From Culex pipiens pallens (lineage: Eukaryota > Arthropoda > Insecta > Diptera > Culicidae), in contig NC_068938.1 of NCBI RefSeq assembly GCF_016801865.2, positions 6,581,101 through 6,645,100 of the forward strand: 64,000 nucleotides of DNA, written 5' to 3'. Positions 48,541 through 58,907 of this stretch are shown here, one piece after another. Made by a program: the position numbers and the translations under genes. Numbering within the stretch: position 1 is the first letter of the stretch; each line of letters opens with the position of its first letter. The notes under the pieces are model-generated. The model had not been told where the DNA came from. It searched no databases and saw only the letters and a list, made by a program, of their open reading frames with translations.

Positions 48541-49182
48541 TAAATATTGAAAGCCAAAGCAAGTAACATTGTGGTATAGTTGAGAATTTTAGCAGAATGC
48601 ATTATTGTGAATACGAAGAGCCGAGTTGTTCCTTAGAAGAAATCAATCAAAATTTTACTAATCTGGAGCAACATTTGAAAAGGGCGTATAAACATTTTGA
48701 CAGCTGAGACTATTTGCAAATTCAGTGACAATTTTGAATGTTGGGACCACAGTTAGGAAATAATTTGAAACGGGTAAAAAATCAATAAATTTGTGAAATG
48801 TACAAGGGTGAAAATTTAAAAAAAAATCAACATCAGGGATACCCCCTGATTTGATTCCTTAGGCAAAAATAAGCAGCTGTGAAAAATTTGAGCAGAATCT
48901 GTTAAAGATTAAGGGTAGCTTTTTATCGTTGAAGTTAATGAAAACAAATATTTTCATACAAAAACGAAAATATTATTTGAATCTTTAATAAATCGTCAGG
49001 GTTTACTAGGATCGTTTTGCGGTCCTCGATAAAGTTGTTTGTCATAAAATTTTAAATAAGAATCTCACACTTGACAATGACCCGACACAATTAACGTCAA
49101 GATTTTCAGTGAGCATTTTTACTCTGACTTCGTCGATCCAGACAAGAATCACAACCAACTTCTTCCGCTTACAAGGTGCTTG
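48541..49182. other. AT-rich stretch up to the assembly gap
   Basis: No gene or bounded element is seen. It ends in GCTTACAAGGTGCTT (49167-49181), which is repeated after the gap. Confidence 0.5.
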
Positions 49183-49282
49183 NNNNNNNNNNNNNNNNNN
49201 NNNNNNNNNNNNNNNNNNNNNNNNNNNNNNNNNNNNNNNNNNNNNNNNNNNNNNNNNNNNNNNNNNNNNNNNNNNNNNNNNN
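49183..49282. other. Assembly gap, 100 N
   Basis: Exactly 100 unknown bases, the usual placeholder length. The same 15 bp lie immediately on both sides (49167-49181 and 49283-49297), so the two contigs may simply overlap. Frames reported across it are meaningless. Confidence 0.99.
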
Positions 49283-49591
49283 GCTTACAAGGTGCTTCCA
49301 AACCCAAAATTCTTGAATGAATGAACGAAAAAAACAAATTTAGGTCTGGAAATTAAAATTTTGTTGTGGAAATAGATTAATAGTTGAACGCTTAGTAATT
49401 GATAAGAATGTAAAAGCATTGAAATTTGTATTCGGCCTATTATTTTCGTTTACAGATTCCAAAAATTTCTGGCGCTGCACGCTTTTCTAAAATTTTATTT
49501 CTTTTTTAGTAAAATTTTTGGCTTTATATTTACAAATATTTATGATTTTCAACTTGAAAAAAAATCTTATTCGATTATTTTTCTTCAAAAA

Positions 49592-49787
49592 CCGGCATCT
49601 GGAGTAAATCAGAACAAAAGTTACGAAATAAGACAGCTGTTTAAGCAAAATTTGTTGCTTAATGTGCTGATTTTGTGATTGGTTTCGTTTAAAACAGAAA
49701 AAAAAAATTACACAAATTTACAAATTTATTGCTCTAAAATTTCCTGCACCTTTTCAAACTGTAGTCCCGATTTTCCCCAGTTGATGG
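49592..49787. mobile_element. 196-bp MITE, family E copy 2 (degraded)
   Basis: The left end CCGGCATCTGGAGTAAATCA and the reverse complement of the right end, CCATCAACTGGGGAAAATCG, are diverged versions of the ends at 35741 and 35935. The length matches that copy to within one base. TA follows the right end, while the left flank is AA. Confidence 0.65.
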
Positions 49788-50869
49788 TAGTGAATCAAAG
49801 ATATAAATATGTTTTATATGAAACATGACATTTTTAACTTATGTAAATTTTTACATTGTCTGGAATAAATTTATACGTTTTCATTTCTTGATTTCAAAGA
49901 TATTTTTCAAGCTTTTGAAGTCTTGATATATAAAAACAAATAAAAGAAATAAATTAACAAGAAACTTATTAAATTTTAATCACATTGGATTGAAAGTGTG
50001 GTTAATTAAAAATCGAAAAAAAAAACAATTAAAACACTTAAAAAACTATTTTTAATGTTTTGCTAACTTTCTTTTGTTGTCCTAGTTTAGATTGAAGTGT
50101 AGATTGTCACCGATTAACATTATCCAGCTAATTTTATGATTCTGAGCTTGAAAAACAAAACGAAAATAATGAAAACGTAGATTTAATGACTTCTCAAAAA
50201 TGTCCAGGGATCCCTGGAATTCCCGAGATTCAATAGATATTTTTCCCGTTTCCCGGGAAATTCTAAACCCGGGAAAATCGGACGCACTAAAAAGTGCAAT
50301 CCATAACTTCACGACCACGAAAGCCCGGTAAGTTCATTCATTTTACTCAAAATAGTGAAAATTTAGTTTTTTTTTTGTTGAATTTTTCCGGAAACTCATG
50401 AATTCCCGGGATTTTCAAAATTAATTTTAAGTTTTCCGGGAAAATGAGACAGCCTAATTATGGGTATTTTTCACTAATGTTTAAACATGGAAATTATCAC
50501 AAAAAATTAATTGAAAAAAATTTAGGACAAATTTCTTGTTTTAAAAATTCAACAAGTACCAACAAAAACAGGTCGTCCAATTTCCAGGGGCAACACTAAT
50601 CCCGAGAAACGGTAATTTTTCAACTACTTCACCTTAGTCAAAATTGATTGTGGTTTTAAAACGCCCTTTGTTAAAAATAATAGTCTAAAGCCACAATTTT
50701 AAAAAATTACACTTCTGTCTTTTAAATAAATCAAATAATTTAATTTGTGTGATTAAGGTAATTTTGATGTACCTTAAATTATTTTTTTTTAAATTCCAAC
50801 TAAATAGAAAAATACCCTTATTTTCCAAAGCCTCGGAGAACTGGTAATTGCTTATCGGTCCTTCAATCT
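49788..50869. other. AT-rich belt, nothing recognised
   Basis: Contains several CCCGGGA/TCCCGG words (50222-50290, 50400-50440) that may be remnants of an inverted repeat. No gene is called. Confidence 0.45.
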
Positions 50870-52765
50870 CACTTGTAGCTTCCGCAAACAGCTTTTCCAC
50901 CTGTCCAACCAATCCAGCCTCAAATCAGTCGCAAACCACACAATTTTTCAATTTTCGATAATTGTTTTCTCCACGTGCGCGCACTCGAACCGATTATGAA
51001 AAGCCAAAAAATTAACATAATTATATCAGGATCCACCAAGGGGAAGGGAGAATGGAAGTGGGTAAGACTCGTCATTAATTTTGACTCGTTCCGTTTATCG
51101 GCTGCTGCTGCTACTGTCTGTCAATCATCGATCCGGATTGGAGGTTTGCTGTCTGGTTAAGGGCCTTTTCGAACTGCCAATTGCCACGGGTTTTGTGTTA
51201 CCAACCTGTGCATTGTTCGGAGCGATGCACAAGTCGAAAATTATTTCATTTTCAGTATTTTCACCAAATCAATTTTATTTACGGTTATCTTGGTATTTTT
51301 TTTTACTGTGTTCAGTTTGAAAGCAGATATTATTGTTTATTTTATCGCGAAAAGGTTTTCCCTCCTCCCCCATCCCACCTCCCTCAAAATTACCCGAAAG
51401 CATTCCAATCTTATTGATCACAGCGTGGAAAACACAACCGCGCGCGATTAACAGAAGCGAGGAGGAAAAATCAACTGCAAATGGATTGGCGGAAAATCTC
51501 CTCGTTTTGCTCTGTGCGGCGTTTCAGCCTCAGCAGACTCATTTGTTTGAAAAATTAATTTGTTGAAACTGATATTCATGCATGTTTGAAATATGCTGTG
51601 ACTCTGACTCTCTCTCTCTATCTGATGTGGCATGTCTGATATTGGCTTCCAAGTTGTTGGAATTATTGTTGAGTATTGTTTTTTTTTTGCTCAATGCATT
51701 CATTTATTAAGCGCACAAACACACACACGCCGATAGACTCACACACACACACAAATACATCCGTTTTATGAGAGAAGGGGTTTGTTCTATGGGAAACAAT
51801 GCCCGCGCGCGTTGTGAAATGTGAAATCGAGCTCGTAATTCAATGCAAATTGAAGAGTCAATTTTCATTAAAATTGAACCGCGAGTTTGTCTAGCGAGGA
51901 GCACAGAAAGGGATAATTGGAACGGGGGTTGAGGTTTTTCGGAAGCGGAAAAGAATCAAATTACGAATATATAAAAATGGGCAAAATATGTTCGTAATGA
52001 GCCGCGGTGGAATGTGACCTGAGCGAATAAAGGTATGCATTTACCTCAAATTAATGGATTCATGTTACAGCCACGAATAATAACGGACATAATTATTGAT
52101 TGAGAAAATACAGTGATAACTGCTCATAATTCAATAAAGAAAATTTCTGATAGTTTCGGACCTGTCACTTTGTGTTTGCCTAAGTCCATCCAATTTTTTT
52201 TTTATTCCTGAACCCATGAAAATTAAAATTATTTTTGGTCCTAAAAGCACTGACTAAGAATAAAGAAATTAAATTTGAAGGACAATCACAAGAAATTCAG
52301 CAAATAATCACAATTGTAAACACACCAATTTAGCAAATAAAGTACACCCCAACCCCCCCGTTCGACAACCCTATCATCATCACGGTGCCCTATAAAAAGA
52401 TCCCTCGAACCACAAAACACGAGGCGGCACGTAGGTACGTCCGCCCTAAAACCTCAGTTATAACAGTTTTGTTGCCCTAATAAAACTATAATCATTAGGC
52501 GCCGATAGCCGGGGCAAGAGGCAGAGCCTTCATGAAGTTCCACTTTGAAGAGAGCACAGCCCGCAATTCAGCGAGATGTGGTGCGATACGCTCTGCTGCT
52601 CTCCCAGAGACACACTTGGGCCTTCAGATCGAGCACGAAAAAGCTCCAGCTTCTGACGGCCCGACCTGAGCCAGGAAGACGGTGGGATCTAACCCGGGAA
52701 GTGTGAAGGAGTTGTGTTCTGCGGTTTTCCCCTATCGTTGTGGTGTGACACAGTTACAAGTTTGA
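50870..52765. other. GC-richer block, no recognisable gene
   Basis: Contains CA and TC simple repeats (51716-51752, 51608-51618). TATAAAAAG at 52391-52399 lies in a GC-richer setting and could be a core promoter element. I see no ORF downstream to support it. The 52500-52700 part is the least AT-rich and has no frame above 60 aa. Confidence 0.4.
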
Positions 52766-55518
52766 TATAAATTTGGTGAAATTGAATAAATATCTTTTAT
52801 AAATGATGAAAGTGCTCCGATTTTGAATTATGCATAGTTACGTTTAGATTATTATTTGCAAATTTTTTTTAACATTTTTCAATAAAAAAAAAACTTTAGG
52901 AAATATGGCATATTGTTGAAAATCTGGGAAAATTTCTTATAATTTTCTCTCTGAGACTTTGAAAATTGGACAATCAGTAGTTTCTTAGACTTCCTAAGTG
53001 TCACCTTCAACTTTCAATCCCAACTGACAATATCTCGAAAACCATTTGATCAATTTTCAACGATAAAAATTAATCTTTTGCGAATAAAAATTGGTCCAAA
53101 ATATGAAATGGAGAAGATTTTCTCTTTTTGGATCTTTTCAAAAGTTGCGCTTGATTTATAAACATTGAAATTATTTTTATTTCGAATTCTTTGTGAAGCT
53201 CTTTCTGAGAAACTACGGATTGTCCAATTTTCTTAATCTCAGAGAGATTTTTTTTAACACTAATAAGGCTTTTGCAAATATTTTTTGATGTTTATGTCCC
53301 TCGGCTCTGACCAAAGTCGAGGGGGGCATCAAAATAAAAAAAGTATAAAAATTGAAATAACAAGCCATGGTTTCAACATTTCGATGGAAAAACTGTTTCC
53401 AATCATTAGTTTTCAAAATATCGAGGTATTGACGGATTTTTTTTTCGCGAAAAAAAACTTTGCGCGGGATTGTACATTGGTATTTTATGAAAATTTAAAA
53501 TGTTTTCACAGTATTTCAAACATGCTAAATATGATTAAAACGCAGTAAAATGCATTTTAACTGGTTTTTCAGTCAATTAAACTTTAAATTTCATTAAAAT
53601 TTTGAAGTTCTTCAAAAAAAATGTTAGAAAATGTCAAGTACTATTTCATTGCAAATTCAGGTCGGTTTTTAAAATAAATTAATTTATTTCATCGTTTTCC
53701 CCAAATTTTTAACAAAAACACTGTTTTTTTTTCAAAAAAAAATATTTCTTCTGGACCAGATTTTGTATCATGATGCGCACTATGCCTAAAAGATGTCTTG
53801 TTCTTCAGTTGATAAGACTTCTATTTACATGATTTTTTTTTTTTTTTGAAAAAAAAAACACACTTTTTCGAACTAATTTTGAAGAGGAGAGATGACATAA
53901 AATTTTAAAAATATGTGATATAGCCATAGTTATAAGTAGTTAAGTAAAAAAAATCGAAATTATTTTTAATGTACCTATGTTTTCGAACAGTCCCAATCTA
54001 ACCCTACAACTTTGCCGTAAAAACCAAAAATCCCTTCACTCAAGATACCAAATTTTATACATTCACATACTCACTTTCTTTGACCAGCCGGCTTTATGGA
54101 AACTTGCATGGAAAAAAATAATGATGCAAAATGACTTCTTTTGACATAATGATTAGAAGGACCAAGTTTCATCCAAATCAAAAAATACATAGAAAATGTG
54201 TGATTTGCGAAAACGGAGACAACTACTCATAACTTCAAAAGCAATGTTTTGTAAAAAGAGTGGGAGTCGATTGTGGACGGTGAGGCAGCGCTCACGTCTT
54301 GCAAGATTATTCGTGTTTCGAGCGTTATTATTTTCAGTGAATGGTGTTTTTTGTGCTTTAATTAAGATTACATTAATTGTTTTGTGATTCACTTTTTTAA
54401 ACAATTGATTGTAAAAATAGTATGACGATAAATTTAACGTCAAATGCGTAAGGGTTTTGGAGTTGATATGTTTATCAAACAATTCATGTCTAAAAAATAT
54501 TTTTTTGAGTAATTTTTGAGTGTTTTCAAAACTTATCAAAACAAAGAAAAAAGATCTCTTGGAAGTTTTTTGCAGCACTTCTTAGAAAAATGTGTGTAAC
54601 TCAATCCAAACATTTTTTAATTTTTTTCTTTGTTTTCTATAATGAGTTTTAGTCAATTTCGCACAACTTTCTAGAACAAAGCTAATTGTTTTACCCACAT
54701 GCTGACGAAATACAGGCTTGGGATCAAGTCTCCCCGGGGATCAAGTCTCCCCACACTCCTCTATATATTGAAACAAAATGTAGGTCACGCCTATTCTCAT
54801 TTACTGAACTGCTCTTTGAATATTCAACTAATAAAGCCTGAAATTTTTTCGCTTATTTGCTTCTGTTATTTCATTTTACATTTTATTGAACTTCAAATCA
54901 AAGCAAGATTTAACAATCTTTTTCAGTGAAAATGAGTAAAATAAATTGAATTCTCTGCGACATATAGCCCTGTAAACATATTTCTCAAGGGTTTTAGCTC
55001 TCTTTTCAAAAACTAAATTTTAAATCAATTTATAAAAATAATTTAATTATTGACAAAATCGAAATCTTTATTCTAAATGAGAAAAGAAAACAAAAAAGTA
55101 GTTTTTTCAACATCCAAAGGAAATAATCCACCCAAATAAACAAATATCGTAAAAATTAAATAGGCTCAAAAAGTTGGCAAAAACAAATTTGATATGTTTT
55201 TAAAATGTGATTCCAAAGATATAAAAATACTCTTTATTTTAGTTTGAATAAAACAAAGCTTGATTATTTTAGTTTCTTTCAAAACTATACCTTTCAAGTT
55301 GAATATCAGTAAAAATTTTAATACAGCGCGCTGCAGCGATTGAAAATATTACTAAATTTAGTAAGTTTCAAAAAAAATCAAAACTCTGAACATTTCTTCA
55401 AATGGTTCATATCAACTTGACATACACATATATTCTAGCTTTTTAATTAAAAACAAATAAAATTTAATTAAATAGTCTTTTTGGGTGAACTTTTTATTAT
55501 GTTGTTATTTAAAAAATG
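52766..55518. other. AT-rich belt with old dispersed repeats
   Basis: 53340-53600 resembles 37840-37870 and 39098-39185 (AACAAGCCAT, CATGCTAAATATG). 54015-54190 resembles 25805-25975. The 141-aa minus-strand frame at 54153-54578 and the other short frames lack recognisable domains. No gene is called. Confidence 0.5.
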
Positions 55519-55527
55519 ATTTGAGTA

Positions 55528-55604
55528 GCCGGGACCGTGGTGTAGGGGTAAGCGTGGTTGCCTCTCACCCAGTCGGCCTAGGTTCAATCCCAGAAGATCC
55601 CGGT
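55528..55604 (+). pseudogene. tRNA-like module 1 of the SINE (Glu-like)
   Basis: The acceptor stem GCCGGGA pairs with TCCCGGT over seven positions (one G-T). Box A is TGGTGTAGGGGTAAG-like and box B is GGTTCAATCC. The anticodon loop aligns as CTCTCAC with a central CTC, as in a Glu tRNA, but the anticodon and T stems are imperfect. It serves as a pol III promoter head and is not a tRNA gene. Confidence 0.7.
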
Positions 55605-55730
55605 GGCTAATTTTGAGACGAAATTTATCTGATCACGCCTTCCGTCGAACGGGAAGTAAATGTTGGCCCCGGACTAACCAAAAAGGATAGGTCGTTAGCT
55701 CAGTGTAGGAGTCGCCTCCCTGCGTCCTGT

Positions 55731-55802
55731 CTCGGTGGAGTCGCTGGTAGGCAGTCGGACTCACAATCCAAAGGTCGTCAGTTCGAATCCCGGGGTGGAT
55801 GG
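55731..55802 (+). pseudogene. tRNA-like module 2 of the SINE
   Basis: GCTGGTAGGCAGTCGGA (box A-like), an anticodon-type loop CTCACAA (CAC in anticodon position, T before and A after) and box B GTTCGAATCC occur in tRNA order and spacing. The acceptor and T stems do not pair. The source tRNA (Val-CAC or a mutated Met-CAT) is uncertain. Confidence 0.55.
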
Positions 55803-56008
55803 AAGCTAAGGTGTAAAAAGAGGTTTGCAATTGCCTCAACAATCAAGCCTTCGAATACCTAGTTTCGAGTAGGAATCTCGTAATCGAGAACGCCAAGGCA
55901 ATGCTGTAGAGCGAATAATTTGATTTAATTTTTTTTTATTTGAGAAAATTGATAAATTTCAAGAATTTCACGCCGTCCACGAAATCGTTAGAAATCACTG
56001 GCCCTACG

Positions 56009-56015
56009 TTAGTAA
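56009..56015 (+). repeat. LINE target site duplication, left
   Basis: TTAGTAA, repeated at 60516-60522. Two more matching T bases are absorbed into the poly(T), so the true length is 7-9 bp. Confidence 0.8.
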
Positions 56016-56033
56016 TTTTTTTTTTTTTTTTTT

Positions 56034-56049
56034 TTTATTTATATTTATT
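56034..56049 (-). promoter_or_regulatory. Poly(A) signals of the LINE
   Basis: Two AATAAA hexamers on the minus strand (56044-56049 and 56034-56039), the second running directly into the poly(A) tail. Confidence 0.7.
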
Positions 56050-56246
56050 CAAATTTCTTTTCCATGTACATTCATTCAGTTAAAATATTATTGAGTGTCC
56101 AATCACAAACGATGACTTTTCACCTCAATTTTAAATACTAGCAACTTTCATTTATTCATGAAATATTGTAGCTTTCGCTATTCAGTGATTTCAAATGTAG
56201 GAGGTCCTACATGTACAAAAGGGAAAAGGGATACCTTAAAACTAAC
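56050..56246 (-). other. LINE 3' untranslated region
   Basis: About 200 bp between the ORF2 stop and the poly(A) signals, without an ORF on the element's strand. Confidence 0.7.
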
Positions 56247-58907
56247 TTATAAACTATATAAAGAGCGGATCAATGCAGCTGAAGACTGCAATGATTTTTG
56301 TCGAAATGCATCAATTATCTTATTGGACATAACATCCAAAGTGTCAACTTCGGCTAATTGATGAAGTTCACTGGTGCTGAACCAGGGAGGAAGTTTCAGA
56401 ATCATTTTCAGAATTTTGTTCTGAATCCTCTGAAGTTTTTTCTTCCTGGTTAAGCAACAGCTTGTCCAGATCGGCACAGCATAAAGTATGGCAGGTCTGA
56501 AAATTTGTTTATAAATTAACAGTTTATTCTTGAGACAAAGTCTAGAATTCCTGTTTATAAGTGGATACAAACATTTAATATATTTGTTACATTTAACCTG
56601 GATACTTTCAATGTGATCCTTGTAAGTAAGGTTTTTGTCAAAACCAAGTCCAAGATATTTCACTTGATCCTCCCACTTTAAATTTACCTCATTCATCTTT
56701 ATAATGTGATGACTTTTTGGTTTAAGAAAATCAGCCCTTGGTTTGTGAGGGAAAATAATAAGTTGAGTTTTTGCAGCATTTGGAGTAATTTTCCATTCTT
56801 TCAAATAAGAATTGAAAATATCCAAGCTTTTTTGTAATCTTCTTGTGATGACACGAAGGCTTCTGCCTTTGGCGGAGATGCTTGTGTCATCAGCAAAAAG
56901 TGATTTCTGACATCCTGGGGGCAAATCAGGCAAGTCAGAAGTAAAAATATTGTATAAAATTGGACCCAAAATGCTTCCTTGAGGGACGCCAGCACGTACA
57001 GGTAGTTGATCAGATTTGCTATTCTGATAACATACCTGCAGAGTACGATCCGTCAAATAATTTTGAATAATTTTCACGATATAAATCGGAAAATTAAACC
57101 TTTTCAATTTCGCAATCAAACCTCTATGCCAAACACTGTCAAATGCTTTTTCTATGTCTAGAAGAGCAGCGCCAGTAGAATAGCCCTCAGATTTGTTGCT
57201 TCGAATTAAATTTGAAACTCTCAACAACTGATGAGTAGTTGAATGCCCAAGGCGAAATCCAAACTGCTCATCAGCGAAAATTGAATTTTCATTAATGTGC
57301 GTCATCATTCTATTAAGAATTATTCTTTCGAATAATTTACTAATAGATGAAAGCAAACTAATGGGCCGATAGCTTGAGGCTTCAGCAGGATTTTTATCCG
57401 GTTTCAAAATCGGAATTACTTTGGCATTTTTCCAACTACTGGGAAAATATGCCAAATCAAAACATTTGTTGAAAATTTTGACCAAGCAACTTAAAGTTAC
57501 TTCTGGTAATTTTTTAATTAAAATGTAAAAAATGCCATCCTCACCAGGGGCTTTCATATTTTTAAATTTTTTGATAATAGATTTTATTTCATTCAGATCC
57601 GTATTAAAAACTTCATCTGATGAAAATTCTTGTTCAACAATATTCTGAAATTCTATTGAAATTTGATTTTCAATAGGACTCAAAACATTCAAGTTGAAAT
57701 TATGAGCACTCTCAAACTGCTGAGCAAGTTTTTGAGCTTTTTCCCCATTAGTTAATAGAATATTATCACCATCTTTTAAAGAAGGGATGGGTTTTTGAGG
57801 TTTCTTAAGAACCTTTGAAAGTTTCCAAAAAGGTTTGGAATAAGGTTTAATTTGTTCGACATCTCTTGCGAACTTTTCATTTCGCAGGAGAGTGAATCTG
57901 TGGTCAATAACCTTTTGCAAATCTTTTTGAATTCGCTTCAGTGCAGGATCACGAGAACGTTGATACTGTCTTCGGCGAACATTTTTCAGACGAATCAGAA
58001 GCTGAAGATCGTCATCAATAATGGGAGAATCAAATTTGACTTGGACTTTAGGAATAGCAATATTCCTAGCATCCAAAATTGCATTAGTTAAAGATTCCAA
58101 GGCTGAATCAATATCAGCTTTGGTTTCTAAAACAAAATCATGATTTAAATTATTCTCAATATGATGCTGATACCTGTCCCAATTAGTTTTGTGGTAATTA
58201 AACACAGAACTATTGGGTCTGGTAACTGCTTCATGAGAAAGTGAAAAAGTTACTGGGAGGTGATCAGAATCAAAATCAGCATGAGTCACTAAAGGACCAC
58301 AATACTGACTTTGATTTGTCAAAACCAAATCAATTGTTGATGGATTTCTAACAGAAGAAAAGCAAGTTGGCCCATTCGGGTATAAAACCGAATAAAGACC
58401 AGAAGTGCAATCTCTGAATAGAATTTTACCATTGGAATTTACTTTTGAATTATTCCAAGATTGGTGTTTGGCATTAAAATCACCGATAACCAAAAATCGA
58501 GATCTATGCCGAGTAAGTTTATTCAAATCCCCTTTGAAATAATTTTTATTTTCCCCAGTGCATTGGAATGGCAAATATGCAGCTGCAATCATAATTTTCC
58601 CAAAAGAAGTTTCAAGTTCAATGCCCAAACTTTCAATAACTTTTAACTTAAAGTCACGTAACGTGCTATAAGTCATACTACGGTGGATAACTATTGCAAC
58701 TCCACCGCCATTTCGATTCATTCTGTTATTGGTTATAACTTTATAATCTGGATCACTTTTCAAATAAGTGCCAGTTTTTAAAAATGTTTCGGTTATAACA
58801 GCAACATGCACGTTATGAACTCGTAAAAAGTTGAAAAATTCATTTTCTTTCGCTTTTAAAGAGCGAGCATTAAAATTCATAATATTGATGGAATTACTTA
58901 GATCCAT
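56247..58907 (-). CDS. LINE ORF2: APE endonuclease and reverse transcriptase
   Basis: An 886-aa protein that nicks the genomic target and copies the element RNA into the nick. The N-terminal exonuclease-endonuclease-phosphatase domain shows NFNARS (Asn11/Asn13), catalytic Glu40 in ITETF, GDFNAKH (Asp143, Asn145) and SDHLP (Asp215, His216). The reverse transcriptase occupies roughly residues 440-740. It includes SYRPISLLSSISKLFERII, LLDIEKAFDSV (catalytic Asp584), GVPQGSILGPILYN, LFADDTS (Asp673, Asp674) and KYLGL. A C-terminal region with conserved-looking Trp/Cys follows and there is no RNase H domain, as usual for Jockey elements. The start overlaps the ORF1 stop by 14 nt in another frame, so translation probably depends on reinitiation. 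Length and motifs look complete. Antisense frames over this region are shadows. Confidence 0.95.
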   Translation of the reverse strand: MDLSNSINIMNFNARSLKAKENEFFNFLRVHNVHVAVITETFLKTGTYLKSDPDYKVITNNRMNRNGGGVAIVIHRSMTYSTLRDFKLKVIESLGIELETSFGKIMIAAAYLPFQCTGENKNYFKGDLNKLTRHRSRFLVIGDFNAKHQSWNNSKVNSNGKILFRDCTSGLYSVLYPNGPTCFSSVRNPSTIDLVLTNQSQYCGPLVTHADFDSDHLPVTFSLSHEAVTRPNSSVFNYHKTNWDRYQHHIENNLNHDFVLETKADIDSALESLTNAILDARNIAIPKVQVKFDSPIIDDDLQLLIRLKNVRRRQYQRSRDPALKRIQKDLQKVIDHRFTLLRNEKFARDVEQIKPYSKPFWKLSKVLKKPQKPIPSLKDGDNILLTNGEKAQKLAQQFESAHNFNLNVLSPIENQISIEFQNIVEQEFSSDEVFNTDLNEIKSIIKKFKNMKAPGEDGIFYILIKKLPEVTLSCLVKIFNKCFDLAYFPSSWKNAKVIPILKPDKNPAEASSYRPISLLSSISKLFERIILNRMMTHINENSIFADEQFGFRLGHSTTHQLLRVSNLIRSNKSEGYSTGAALLDIEKAFDSVWHRGLIAKLKRFNFPIYIVKIIQNYLTDRTLQVCYQNSKSDQLPVRAGVPQGSILGPILYNIFTSDLPDLPPGCQKSLFADDTSISAKGRSLRVITRRLQKSLDIFNSYLKEWKITPNAAKTQLIIFPHKPRADFLKPKSHHIIKMNEVNLKWEDQVKYLGLGFDKNLTYKDHIESIQVKCNKYIKCLYPLINRNSRLCLKNKLLIYKQIFRPAILYAVPIWTSCCLTRKKKLQRIQNKILKMILKLPPWFSTSELHQLAEVDTLDVMSNKIIDAFRQKSLQSSAALIRSLYSL
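58894..58907 (-). promoter_or_regulatory. 14-nt ORF1/ORF2 overlap
   Basis: ATGGATCTAAGTAA contains the ORF2 start codon and, in another frame, the ORF1 stop TAA. The arrangement suits termination-reinitiation of ribosomes. No slippery sequence is obvious at the junction. Confidence 0.7.

Larger units (their letters stand above)
55526..55937 (+). mobile_element. Bipartite tRNA-derived SINE
   Basis: Flanked by ATTTGAG on both sides (55519-55525 and 55938-55944). It starts with a tRNA-like head (55528-55604), then an unrelated middle, then a second tRNA-like segment (about 55731-55802), then ~130 bp of unique tail ending in a T-rich stretch. Two tRNA-like modules in one SINE are known from the Twin family of Culex pipiens. 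This one is longer than Twin as I recall it, so identity with Twin is not claimed. Transcription would start from the internal box A/B of the head. Confidence 0.75.

Noticed and set aside
49109..49337. Frames crossing the assembly gap
   Set aside because: About half of each is unknown sequence.
52391..52399. TATAAAAAG as a promoter
   Set aside because: No initiator at the expected distance and no ORF downstream. A TATA-like word is expected often in AT-rich DNA.
55528..55802. Functional tRNA genes
   Set aside because: Stems are imperfect and the modules lie inside a SINE with its own target duplication.
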